From NCBI RefSeq assembly GCF_000719475.1, contig NZ_JOGO01000041.1, forward strand, positions 1 to 54,598: 54,598 bases of DNA. Direction: 5' to 3'. Below, piece by piece: positions 6,375-14,785 of this stretch. Source of the DNA: Streptomyces sp. NRRL F-5630 (lineage in GTDB: Bacteria > Actinomycetota > Actinomycetes > Streptomycetales > Streptomycetaceae). The position numbers and the translations under genes were made by a program. The notes below the pieces were generated by a model. That model was not told the DNA's origin and did no database searches. It saw only the letters and a program-made list of their open reading frames with translations. How positions within the stretch are numbered: the stretch's first letter is position 1; every line of letters begins with the position of its first letter.

Positions 6375-9300
6375 GTGACGCAACGCAGAAGTCCCGCCCG
6401 CACCACGGCCGGTGGCCTCCTGGCCCTCACCGCGGCGACCGCTCTCGGCCTCACCGCGCTCGCCCCGGCCGCCACCGCCGCCACGCCCCCGGTCGCGAAG
6501 ACCGGGCACACCGCCCTGGTCCGGAACCCGGCCGGGTACGTCGATCCCCTCATCGGCTCCGCCAACGCGGGCAACACCTACCCCGGAGCGGTCCGCCCCT
6601 TCGGCATGCTCGCGTTCAGCCCCCAGACCACCCGCGGCAACCAGGTCTCCAACCCCGCCCCTGGCGGCTACCAGTACGACGCCACCTCGATCCGCGGCTT
6701 CAGCCTCACGCACCTCAACGGCGTGGGCTGCTCCGGCGCGAACGGCGACGTCCCGCTCATGCCCTACCCCGGCGAGGTCACCACCTCGCCCACCGCCGAC
6801 ACGAACGACTCCGTCTACGCCTCCGCCTTCTCGCACGACGACGAGAAGGCGAGCGCCGGCCGCTACGAGGTGAAGCTCGCCAACGGCACCTCCGCCGCCC
6901 TCACGGCCACGGAGCGCACCGGCTCGGGCCGCTTCGGCTTCCCTGCGGGCAAGACGGCGAGCTTCCTCGTCCGCGGTTCCAACGCCGAGTCCGGCAGCGC
7001 CGACGCGCGCGTGCACGTCGACGCGGCGCGGAAGACCGTGACCGGCTCCATCGACGCCGGAAACTTCTGCGGCCCGCAGAGCGCCAACAACCGCAAGGCG
7101 CTCTACACGCTGCACTACACGATCCACTTCGACACCCCCTTCGCGAAGACCGGCACCTGGCAGGACGAGACCCTGCGCCCGGACACCACCGACGCGAGCG
7201 GCGGCACCGGCTACAGCTCCAGCGGCAACCCCGTCGCAGGCAAGGGCTCCGGCGCCTACGTCACCTTCCCGAAGGGCACCACCGACGTCGGCGCGAAGGT
7301 CGCGATCTCCTACGTGAGCCAGGCGGGCGCCGAGGCCAACCTCCGCGCCGAGAACCCGTCCCGCAAGAGCTTCGACGCCGTCGCACGCGACGCGGGCCGG
7401 GCCTGGAACAAGGCGCTCGGCGCGATCCAGGTCGGCGGCGGCACGAACGCCCAGTACCGCACCTTCTACACCGCGCTCTACCACTCGATGCTGGAGCCGA
7501 CCCTCACGAGCGACACCGACGGCCGCTACACGGGCGCCGACGACAAGACGCACCGCCTCTCGCACGGCCAGAAGGCCCAGTACGGGACCTTCTCCGGCTG
7601 GGACCAGTACAGGGCCCAGGTACAGCTCCTGTCGCTCCTCAACCCGAAGACCGGCAGCGACTACGCCCAGTCCCTCTACCAGTACGCCTCCCAGCGAGGC
7701 GGCGAGTGGGACCGCTGGCTCCTCCAGCACGGCAAGACCAGCGTCATGTCCGGCGACCCCTCCGCTCCGGCGCTCGCGGGCATCCACGCCTTCGGCGGCA
7801 CCGACTTCGACGTCAGGGGCGCGCTCGCGTCCCTCGTCCGGGCCGCGACCGTACCGACCGCCAACGACTCCGACAGCGCGGGCTGCAACGTCGAGTGCGT
7901 CGGCCAGCGCCCCGGGCTCGACCAGTACCTCAAGCTCGGGTACGTGCCCGCGGACGACTGCCACTGCTGGGGCGGCGCCGCCGAGACCCTGGAGGACACG
8001 GCCGCCGACTACGGTCTCTCCGAACTCGCCCGCGTCACCGGGGACCGCGAGAACCAGAAGAAGTTCCTCGACCGCTCGGGCAACTGGACCCACGTCTTCG
8101 ACCCGGCAGCGACCCCCGAGGGTGGCTACATCCGCAACCGCAACGCGGACGGTACCTGGGCGGGCGTCTTCACGCCCGGCACGGGCAATGGCTTCGTCGA
8201 GGGCACCAGCGCCCGCTACACCTGGATGGTCTACTCCGACGTCGCCCGCCTCGCCCGCGCCATGGGCGGCAACGACAAGGCCGTCGCCCGCCTGGACGCC
8301 TTCTTCCGCGATCAGAACGGAAAGTTCGACTTCTCCGCCAAGGACGCGACCCGCTACGACCCCACCAACGAACCTGACATCAACACCCCGTACCTCTACA
8401 ACTACCTGGGCGCTCCCACCAAGACCCAGGAGACCGTCCGCGCCGAGGTCGACCAGCTCTGGACCGACAAGCCCGGCGGCATCCCCGGCAATGACGACGC
8501 GGGCACCATGTCCTCCTGGTACGTGTTCTCCGCGCTCGGCATGTACCCGCAGAACCCCAGCCGCGCCGACCTCGTCCTGACCGCGCCGCTCTTCCCCCGC
8601 GCCGTCGTCCACACCGGCCACGGCAAGCGCATCACGGTCAACGCCCCGGCGGCCGACGCCGGCCACCTCTACATCCACGGCCTGCGCGTCAACGGCAGGG
8701 CCAGCACGAAGACCTGGGTGCCGGACACGCTCGTCAAGCACGGCGGCACCCTCGACTACACGCTCGCCACGCACCCCGGCACCACGTGGGGCACGGCAGC
8801 CTCGGACGCCCCGCCGTCCTTCCCCGGCGGCGGTGACACGTACTTCACGAGTGCGAGCCCGAGCGCCCTCAAAGCGTCACCTGGTGGCGACGACACCCGC
8901 ACCGACCTCACCGTGCGCACTCTCCAGGACCGCGCCGAGACGGTGACCTGGAAGGCCGACGTGCCCGAAGGACTCACCGTCAGCCCCGCGTCCGGCACCC
9001 TCGCCGTCCCCTCAGGAGGCACCGCGAGCACGACGCTCTCCGTCGCCGCGACCGAGGGCGCGAAGGAGGGCTTCCGCACGATCCCGGTGACGCTGCGCAC
9101 CGCCTCGGGCGAGGAACTGCCCGGAGCGAAGCTCACCGTCACGGTCGCCGCGAAGAACAGCGTCCTGTGGAACCTCAACAACGACGGCGTCTCCGAGGAC
9201 GACACCAAGCCCGGCGCGAACTTCGACGGCGAGGGCTGGAGCTACTCCGCCGCCGCCCTCGCCGCCGGTGGCGCCGCCCCCGGCAAGACCGTCACCTCGG

Positions 9301-9734
9301 GCGACTTCACGTTCACGCTGCCGGCGACCGGCGCGGGCGAACCCGACAACATCGAGGTCGCCGGCGGCGGCCAGACCCTCACCGTCCCCGCCAAGGACGG
9401 AGCGACCCGCCTGAGCCTGCTCGGCAGCGCCGCCGAGGGCGACACGCACGGCACCATGACCCTCACCTACACCGACGGCACGACCCAGCAGGCCGACCTC
9501 GGCTTCTCGGACTGGACCCTCGGCGGCGGCGGGGACAAGCCCTCCTACGGCAACACCGTCGCCGTCACCTCCGCCTACCGCGACACACTCGGCGGCGGCA
9601 AGGACCCCGTCAACGCCTACCTCTTCGCCACCGCGCCCGTCACCCTCACGAGCGGCAAGACCCTCGCGAGCATCACCCTCCCCAAGACCAGCGAAGGAGG
9701 CGTCCTGCACGTCTTCGCCGCCACGACCGGCTGA
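6375..9734 (+). CDS. Secreted GH92 alpha-1,2-mannosidase with C-terminal accessory domain
   Basis: The 1119-residue product starts at a GTG and has a clear signal peptide (VTQRRSPARTT, a hydrophobic stretch, then ALAPAATA). The catalytic part shows GH92 blocks: GYVDPLIGSANAGNTYPGA near residue 55, FSGWDQYRAQ, ADDCHCWGGAAETLED, and PGNDDAGTMSSWYVFSALG, which includes the expected base aspartate. GH92 enzymes are calcium-dependent inverting exo-mannosidases that trim alpha-mannans and high-mannose glycans. After ~residue 815 there is a NEW3-like beta-sandwich and a further C-terminal beta-rich module. Ribosome binding site spacing is long (GAGAGG about 14 nt upstream), but no better start fits the signal peptide. 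It is divergent from the Clp-N gene. Confidence 0.9.
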   Translation: MTQRRSPARTTAGGLLALTAATALGLTALAPAATAATPPVAKTGHTALVRNPAGYVDPLIGSANAGNTYPGAVRPFGMLAFSPQTTRGNQVSNPAPGGYQYDATSIRGFSLTHLNGVGCSGANGDVPLMPYPGEVTTSPTADTNDSVYASAFSHDDEKASAGRYEVKLANGTSAALTATERTGSGRFGFPAGKTASFLVRGSNAESGSADARVHVDAARKTVTGSIDAGNFCGPQSANNRKALYTLHYTIHFDTPFAKTGTWQDETLRPDTTDASGGTGYSSSGNPVAGKGSGAYVTFPKGTTDVGAKVAISYVSQAGAEANLRAENPSRKSFDAVARDAGRAWNKALGAIQVGGGTNAQYRTFYTALYHSMLEPTLTSDTDGRYTGADDKTHRLSHGQKAQYGTFSGWDQYRAQVQLLSLLNPKTGSDYAQSLYQYASQRGGEWDRWLLQHGKTSVMSGDPSAPALAGIHAFGGTDFDVRGALASLVRAATVPTANDSDSAGCNVECVGQRPGLDQYLKLGYVPADDCHCWGGAAETLEDTAADYGLSELARVTGDRENQKKFLDRSGNWTHVFDPAATPEGGYIRNRNADGTWAGVFTPGTGNGFVEGTSARYTWMVYSDVARLARAMGGNDKAVARLDAFFRDQNGKFDFSAKDATRYDPTNEPDINTPYLYNYLGAPTKTQETVRAEVDQLWTDKPGGIPGNDDAGTMSSWYVFSALGMYPQNPSRADLVLTAPLFPRAVVHTGHGKRITVNAPAADAGHLYIHGLRVNGRASTKTWVPDTLVKHGGTLDYTLATHPGTTWGTAASDAPPSFPGGGDTYFTSASPSALKASPGGDDTRTDLTVRTLQDRAETVTWKADVPEGLTVSPASGTLAVPSGGTASTTLSVAATEGAKEGFRTIPVTLRTASGEELPGAKLTVTVAAKNSVLWNLNNDGVSEDDTKPGANFDGEGWSYSAAALAAGGAAPGKTVTSGDFTFTLPATGAGEPDNIEVAGGGQTLTVPAKDGATRLSLLGSAAEGDTHGTMTLTYTDGTTQQADLGFSDWTLGGGGDKPSYGNTVAVTSAYRDTLGGGKDPVNAYLFATAPVTLTSGKTLASITLPKTSEGGVLHVFAATTG

Positions 9735-9784
9735 CCGGCCGGCCCGCACGACGAGGCGGGCACGCGCGCACGAGCGGGCAGCGG

Positions 9785-9809
9785 CCCCGTGTCCCACCCG
9801 GATACGGGG
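9785..9809 (+). terminator. Possible hairpin after the GH92 gene
   Basis: CCCCGT (9785-9790) and ACGGGG (9804-9809) pair around a 13-nt loop, 50 bp past the stop. The short stem makes this a weak call. The rest of the 286-bp gap to the next gene shows nothing definite. Confidence 0.3.
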
Positions 9810-10020
9810 TCGCCCCCGCGTCCGGGCCCCTTGCCTGGCACGCGCAGCCCGCGCCCCGGCGCACCCCTTCCGCCCTGTTCGACAAGCGCGTCCCAGCCCC
9901 TTCGGCAAAGATGGTCCGTGACACACGCCGCTGAGCGGGCAGGCGAGCGGAAGCCGTCCGGGACCGGGTACGCACACACCGGCCCGGAGACCGCACAGAC
10001 CCCTGAGAAGGGACGCAATC

Positions 10021-11382
10021 GTGGCACGACCCAGGATTCTCGTAGTGGGCGCCGGTTTCGCCGGGGTGGGGTGCGTCCGCAGGCTCGAACGCCGCATCCC
10101 ACCGGGCCGGGCGGAGATCACTCTCGTCGCGCCGTTCTCGTACCAGCTCTACCTGCCGCTGCTCCCGCAGGTCGCCTCCGGCGTCCTCACGCCGCAGTCC
10201 GTCGCCGTCTCGCTGCGCCGCAGCCAGAAGCACCGCACGCGCATCCTGCCCGGCGGCGCGATCGGCGTGGACCCCGAGAAGAAGATCTGCATCGTCCAGA
10301 AGGTCACCGGGGAGATCGTCGACGAACCGTACGACGTCCTCGTCCTCACCCCCGGCAGCGTCACCCGCACCTTCGACATCCCCGGGCTCACCGAGAACGC
10401 GCGCGGCATGAAGACGCTCGCCGAGGCCGCCTACGTCCGCGACCACGTCATCGCGCAGCTCGACCTCGCCGACGCGAGCGAGGACGAGGAGGAACGCGCC
10501 TCGCGCCTGCAGTTCGTCGTCGTCGGCGGCGGCTACGCGGGCACCGAGACCGCCGCGTGCCTCCAGCGCCTCACCACGAGCGCGGTCAAGCGCTACCCGC
10601 GCCTCGATCCCTCGCTCATCAAGTGGCACCTCATCGACATCGCGCCGAAGCTCATGCCCGAGCTGGGCGACGAGCTGGGCAAGGCCGCGCTCGACGTCCT
10701 CACCCAGCGCGGCATCGAGGTCTCGCTCGGCGTCTCCATCGCCGAGGCGGGCCCCGAGAAGGTCACCTTCACGGACGGCCGCACCCTGCCCTGCCGCACT
10801 CTCATCTGGACCGCCGGCGTCGCGGCCAGCCCGCTCATGGCGACGCTGGAGCGCGAGACGGTACGGGGCAGGCTCGCCGTCACCCCCGAGCTGACGGTCC
10901 CCGGGCTGGACGGGGTCTTCGCCCTCGGCGACGCCGCCGCGGTGCCCGACCTCACCAAGGGCGAGGACGCCATCTGCCCGCCCACCGCGCAGCACGCCAT
11001 GCGCCAGGGCCGTATCGCCGCCGACAACGTCCTCGCGACGATCCTCCACCAGCCCCTGCGGCCGTACGCCCACAAGGACCTCGGTCTCGTCGTCGACCTC
11101 GGTGGCCACGACGCGGTCTCGCGTCCGCTCGGGGTCAACCTGAGCGGCGTCCCCGCCCAGGCCGTCGCCCGCGGCTACCACTGGTCCGCGCTGCGCACGG
11201 GCGTGGCGAAGACCCGTGTCCTCACCAACTGGATGCTCAACGCGATCGCGGGCGACGACTTCGTCCGCACCGGCTTCCAGGACCAGAAGGCGGGCACGCT
11301 CAAGGAGTTCGAGCACACCGACGTCTACCTCACCCCGGACCAGATCCGCGAACACACAGCGGCGCTCCACGCCGTGCACTGA
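10021..11382 (+). CDS. Type II NADH dehydrogenase-like FAD oxidoreductase
   Basis: The 453-residue protein has an N-terminal FAD-binding Rossmann motif VVGAGFAGVGC (residues ~8-18), the NDH-2-type block PFSYQLYLPLLPQVASG, a central NADH-binding motif VVVGGGYAGTETA (~165-177), IWTAGVAASPL, and the second FAD motif VFALGDAAAVPD. NDH-2 enzymes are non-proton-pumping NADH:menaquinone oxidoreductases attached to the inner face of the membrane. The GTG start has GAGAAGGGA about 7 nt upstream. It stands alone; a 15-bp tandem repeat inside a stem lies just after the stop. Confidence 0.88.
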   Translation: MARPRILVVGAGFAGVGCVRRLERRIPPGRAEITLVAPFSYQLYLPLLPQVASGVLTPQSVAVSLRRSQKHRTRILPGGAIGVDPEKKICIVQKVTGEIVDEPYDVLVLTPGSVTRTFDIPGLTENARGMKTLAEAAYVRDHVIAQLDLADASEDEEERASRLQFVVVGGGYAGTETAACLQRLTTSAVKRYPRLDPSLIKWHLIDIAPKLMPELGDELGKAALDVLTQRGIEVSLGVSIAEAGPEKVTFTDGRTLPCRTLIWTAGVAASPLMATLERETVRGRLAVTPELTVPGLDGVFALGDAAAVPDLTKGEDAICPPTAQHAMRQGRIAADNVLATILHQPLRPYAHKDLGLVVDLGGHDAVSRPLGVNLSGVPAQAVARGYHWSALRTGVAKTRVLTNWMLNAIAGDDFVRTGFQDQKAGTLKEFEHTDVYLTPDQIREHTAALHAVH

Positions 11383-11393
11383 GGGACGGAAGG

Positions 11394-11440
11394 CGCTGAG
11401 GGCCTGAGCACGCGTGTCCTGAGCACGCGTGTCCTCAGCG
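11394..11440 (+). terminator. Stem enclosing a 15-bp tandem repeat downstream of the NADH dehydrogenase
   Basis: CGCTGAGG (11394-11401) pairs with CCTCAGCG (11433-11440). Between and partly within the arms, CCTGAGCACGCGTGT occurs twice in tandem (11403-11417 and 11418-11432). Each unit contains the self-complementary CACGCGTG, so alternative folds are possible. It begins 12 bp after the stop codon. Confidence 0.5.
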
Positions 11441-11502
11441 GGCACGAGGGCGGTACGGGTACGGGGGACGCGCCCCGGCCCGTACCGCCGCCTCGTGGGA
11501 CC

Positions 11503-12075
11503 ATGCCCTCCGTGCCCGCGACCCGCCCCGCCACCGAGCCCACCGCCGACTGGGGCGATCGCGTCGGCGACACCTCGCTCAGCGTCCGGGTCCCGGCGGC
11601 CGACCCGCTCGTCACGACCGGCTTCCCCGCCCACGTGAGCGTCCTGCACCCCTTCGTGCCGCGCGCCTCGCTCGGCCCGGCGTCCCGCGCGGCGCTCGCC
11701 GCCCTCGTCGCCGCGCACCCACCCTTCACCCTGCGCCTCACGCGCTTCGGCCACTTCCCCGGCGTCCTCTACCTCGCCCCTGATCCGCACCCCGTGCTCG
11801 ACCGGCTGACCACCGCGCTGCGCCGCGCCTGGCCCGACGCGGTCCCCTACCGCGGTCTGTTCGGCCCCGGAGGGCTCCCGCCGCACCTCACCCTCGCCAC
11901 CCACGCCGCACCCGGCACCGACCGCGCGGTGTACGGGCCGCTGGAGGCGGAGTACGGCACGGCACTCCCGCTGCACGCCGAGGTGAGCCGCCTCAGCCTC
12001 ACCGTGTACACGGCGGCGGGGGAGTGGCGCGAGGAGAGCGCGCTGCCGCTCGGGGGCGAGGGGGCCCGGGGCTGA
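11503..12075 (+). CDS. 2H phosphoesterase superfamily protein (2'-5' RNA ligase-like)
   Basis: The 190-residue protein has the two hallmark H-x-S/T motifs: HVS at residues 44-46 in GFPAHVSVLHPFVP, and HLT at 128-130 in LPPHLTLATHA, with the usual ~85-residue spacing. The pair forms the active site of 2H phosphoesterases that open 2',3'-cyclic phosphates or act on RNA ends or nucleotide-like substrates. The actual substrate cannot be read from sequence. The stop codon directly abuts the stop of the convergent gene. No strong ribosome binding site precedes the ATG; a GTG three codons in is possible. Confidence 0.8.
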   Translation: MPSVPATRPATEPTADWGDRVGDTSLSVRVPAADPLVTTGFPAHVSVLHPFVPRASLGPASRAALAALVAAHPPFTLRLTRFGHFPGVLYLAPDPHPVLDRLTTALRRAWPDAVPYRGLFGPGGLPPHLTLATHAAPGTDRAVYGPLEAEYGTALPLHAEVSRLSLTVYTAAGEWREESALPLGGEGARG

Positions 12076-12696
12076 TCAGGGGTAGAGATCGCGCCGGTAC
12101 GTCGCCGGGTCGTCCAGCGCGTCGAGGAGGACGTGCGCGAGGTCCGCGTAGGTCGTGCGCGGCGCGCGCGAGTGGTGCGGGGTGAACGGGTCCCCGCGGT
12201 GCCCGTGCGCGGGACCCTCCACGAGGATGACCGGCCGCACGATCGTCCAGTCCAGGCCGCTCGCCGCGATGATCGCGTCCTGCTCCTCGCGCTGCCGGAT
12301 CACGGGGCGGGCCGTCGCCCGGTACAGCGCCGAGACGGTGCGGTTGAGCGGCCCCGCCGTGTGCGGACCGTACGCCGCCTCCGAGAGCACCAGGAGCCTG
12401 GGCACCCGCGCCGTGCGCATGGCGTCGACGATGGTGCGCGTCCCGCGCGAGTACAGCGGCACGTTGCGCCGCCCCCCGCGCAGGGCGTAGGCGATGACGG
12501 CGGCCTCGGCCCCCGCCAGCGCCTCGCTCACCTCGCCCTCGTCGAAGGGCCCGCCGCGGACGATCCGCGCCGTCGGCGCGCCCGCCAGGCGTTCCGGGTC
12601 ACGTACGACGGCCGTGCACTCGTGCCCGGCCCGCGCGGCGGCGTGGAGGAAGGCGCGACCGGCGCGACCGGAGGCGCCGAAGACGGTGATCCGCAT
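12076..12696 (-). CDS. NAD(P)-binding (NmrA/atypical SDR) family protein
   Basis: The 206-residue protein starts MRITVFGASGRAGRAFLHAA, a Rossmann dinucleotide-binding loop (GASGRAG) characteristic of NmrA-like atypical short-chain dehydrogenases. It continues with VIAYALRGG, LLVLSEAAYGPHTAG and SGLDWTIVRPVILVEG, where the family usually positions the substrate. The catalytic YxxxK of classical SDRs is not visible, so it may be a redox sensor or a divergent reductase. It is monocistronic as far as can be seen and its stop abuts that of the 2H gene. Confidence 0.78.
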   Translation of the reverse strand: MRITVFGASGRAGRAFLHAAARAGHECTAVVRDPERLAGAPTARIVRGGPFDEGEVSEALAGAEAAVIAYALRGGRRNVPLYSRGTRTIVDAMRTARVPRLLVLSEAAYGPHTAGPLNRTVSALYRATARPVIRQREEQDAIIAASGLDWTIVRPVILVEGPAHGHRGDPFTPHHSRAPRTTYADLAHVLLDALDDPATYRRDLYP

Positions 12697-13312
12697 GAGG
12701 CACCGCGCCTTTCCGAACGGGGGACGACAACGGGAACAGTACGAACGTGGCGCGACCGGGCCCCCGGCGCAAGTCACGTGACCCGTCCGCACCGTCCGGC
12801 CCCCGGGGGCCGTCTCGGGAGCCTCCGGCACTCGACGGCGGCTCGACGGACCCGACCACCCTGCATCCCCTCCCCGAGGATTCGCCGTTCCTGGCCGGGA
12901 CCCACCCGCCCCGCACACCCGAATGGGGCCACGGACGGAGGAAAGCTGCGGCCGAAGGCGTGAGAACGGGGGCGGCCGGCTGCGGACGGGCGCTGCCCGG
13001 CCGCTCCGGGGGAGTGGGCGTGGCAGGGACGGGAACGCCGGTCGCCGTCGGGGACGGGAGCGTCCGCGACCAGCGTCCGGCTCACGCTCCGGAACCCTCA
13101 GGATCGTGAGCCGCTGAGGGCGCGACCGAGCCCCACGGGGCCCGCGTCCGGGAGCCCCCGAAGGAGCCCGGGCCGCGAAGGCGTGCCCCGCGTCGGCACG
13201 AGATCGCCGGGATGCTCGGGCTCTCCGAGCCGGGCGCCCACCAGCACCTGCGGCGCCGGACCGCACTCGGCGGCCATCCACCGAGCAGCCGTGTGCACAA
13301 AGCTTCGGGTCA
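12697..13312. other. Gene-poor 616-bp region
   Basis: No open frame here looks like a real protein on either strand. The minus-strand promoter of the NmrA-like gene must lie in the left part. Near 13191-13250 the plus strand reads HEIAGMLGLSEPGAHQHLRR, resembling a region-4/HTH fragment of an ECF sigma factor or similar regulator, with no upstream or downstream continuation; it may be a decayed remnant (low confidence). Confidence 0.35.
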
Positions 13313-14629
13313 CTACACCTGGTTGCCGCCCAGGACGTGCGCCGTCCGCCGTTCCGTCACCGCCTCGGCGACGTCCTCCTCGCGCAACGGGGCCTCTCTG
13401 CGCCCGCCGTTGGTGAAGAAGTCGGCCAGCACGAGCGTCGCCGCGCCGACCGTCACCGCGTCCGCGCCGAGCAGGCCGAGACCGATCGAGACCTTCCCGG
13501 CGGGGCGCCGCAGCGCGAAGCTGTCGGCATGGCGGCGTACCGACTGGAGGATGTGCGGGCCGAGTTGCAGCCCCGCCCAGCCGCCGATGAGGACCTGCTC
13601 GGGGCTGAAGAGGTTGATGAGGTCGGAGAGTCCCGCGCCGAGGTACTCGGCGGTCTCCTCCAGTACCGCGACGGCCACCGGATCGGCCCCGCCCCCGCCC
13701 GCCGGGTCCGCCGCCGCGAGCAGCGCCGTGACCCCTTCCTCCTCGCTGGCCCCCTCCGGCAGGGTGCCGCCCACCTCGCGCCAGCGCTCCAGGAGCGCCT
13801 CGGCCCCCGCGTACGCCTCCAGGCAGCCCCGCGCCCCGCAACGGCAGCGGCGGCCACGGACGTTGACGGTGAGGTGGCCCCACTCGCTCGGGCTGCCGTG
13901 CGTGCCGCCCTGGATCGCGCCCCGGGTCACTATGCACGCGCCGACACCTGAACCGAAGAGCACGATGACGACGTCCTCGCTGCCCCGGCCGCCGCCGAAC
14001 CACAACTCGGCCTGCCCCAGCGCCTTCGCGCCGTTGTTGACGAAGATCCCCACGTCGGCGGGGAGCCCGGTCGCGGTACGCAGCAGCGTCTCCAGCGGGA
14101 CCGCGTCCCAGCCGATCGTCTGCCCGTAGACGCGCGCGCCCTCGCCCTCGGGGCGCTCCACGATGCCCGGCACGCCGACGCCCACACCGAGCAGCCGGTC
14201 CGCGGGGACCCCCGCCTCGGCGAGCACCGCGGTGATCCCCTCCGCGACGGCGCGCACGATGAGGTCCACGTCGTAGCCGACGCCCGTCAGGCTCGTCTCC
14301 GCGCGGCAGAGTTCGGACATCGCCAGGTCGAACAGCTCGGTGCGCACCTTCGTCTCACCGATGTCGACCCCGACGAGGTACCCCGCGCCGGGCGCGACGC
14401 GCAGCAGCGTGCGCGGCCTGCCGCCGTCCGACTCGACGACACCCGCCTCCTCCAGGAGCCCGTCCGCCGTCAGCTCCGTGACGACGTTGCTGATGGAACC
14501 CGAACTCAAGCCGGTGGCGGGGAGCAGTGCCTGACGGCTCATCGGGCCGTCGAAATACAACCGTTGCAAAACAGCTGCGCGGTTGCCTCTTCGCAGGTCA
14601 CGCACGGTTCGTCTGTGCCGTTGCACCAT
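13313..14629 (-). CDS. ROK family transcriptional repressor of the adjacent glycoside operon
   Basis: The 438-residue protein has an N-terminal winged HTH (about residues 15-70, MSRQALLPATGLSSGSISNV) followed by a ROK domain. The zinc-binding ROK signature CRCGARGCLEAYAG and the substrate block SPSEWGHLTVN are present. In ROK kinases the catalytic Asp sits in an NDAN motif; here the corresponding stretch reads VNNGAKAL, so it lacks that Asp and should be a sugar-sensing regulator rather than a kinase. The ATG has AAGGGG upstream. It diverges from the ABC transporter operon, whose promoter region contains inverted repeats that it probably binds. Confidence 0.9.
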   Translation of the reverse strand: MVQRHRRTVRDLRRGNRAAVLQRLYFDGPMSRQALLPATGLSSGSISNVVTELTADGLLEEAGVVESDGGRPRTLLRVAPGAGYLVGVDIGETKVRTELFDLAMSELCRAETSLTGVGYDVDLIVRAVAEGITAVLAEAGVPADRLLGVGVGVPGIVERPEGEGARVYGQTIGWDAVPLETLLRTATGLPADVGIFVNNGAKALGQAELWFGGGRGSEDVVIVLFGSGVGACIVTRGAIQGGTHGSPSEWGHLTVNVRGRRCRCGARGCLEAYAGAEALLERWREVGGTLPEGASEEEGVTALLAAADPAGGGGADPVAVAVLEETAEYLGAGLSDLINLFSPEQVLIGGWAGLQLGPHILQSVRRHADSFALRRPAGKVSIGLGLLGADAVTVGAATLVLADFFTNGGRREAPLREEDVAEAVTERRTAHVLGGNQV

Positions 14630-14670
14630 CTTGCCCCTTCCCGGACCGCAACATACCCCCGCCGGAGCCC

Positions 14671-14741
14671 TTGACGCGACCTTCTCTCAGGTTTTAACTC
14701 ACGTCCTAAATTAAGCCGTGAGGCCGTTCAGGGACTGAACG
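14671..14741 (+). promoter_or_regulatory. Promoter and operator region of the sugar ABC operon
   Basis: A -35 TTGACG (14671-14676) and -10 TTAACT (14694-14699) are spaced by 17 nt. CTCACG (14698-14703) with CGTGAG (14717-14722) brackets an AT-rich centre, unusual for this DNA and typical of ROK operators. Downstream lies a second perfect repeat, CGTTCAG (14725-14731) with CTGAACG (14735-14741). Confidence 0.6.
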
Positions 14742-14785
14742 CCTTCACTCTTCCTTGGCCACCCCCCGGAAAGGGGCATACCGAC

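Noticed and set aside
12774..13300. Several overlapping frames in the gap between the NmrA-like and ROK genes
   Set aside because: All are Arg/Pro/Gly-rich, conflict with each other, and have no motif or start signal; they reflect high GC content.
14571..14785. Possible small RNA in the ROK/ABC divergent region
   Set aside because: The inverted repeats are better explained as operators around a promoter; no independent terminator or promoter pair for an RNA was visible.
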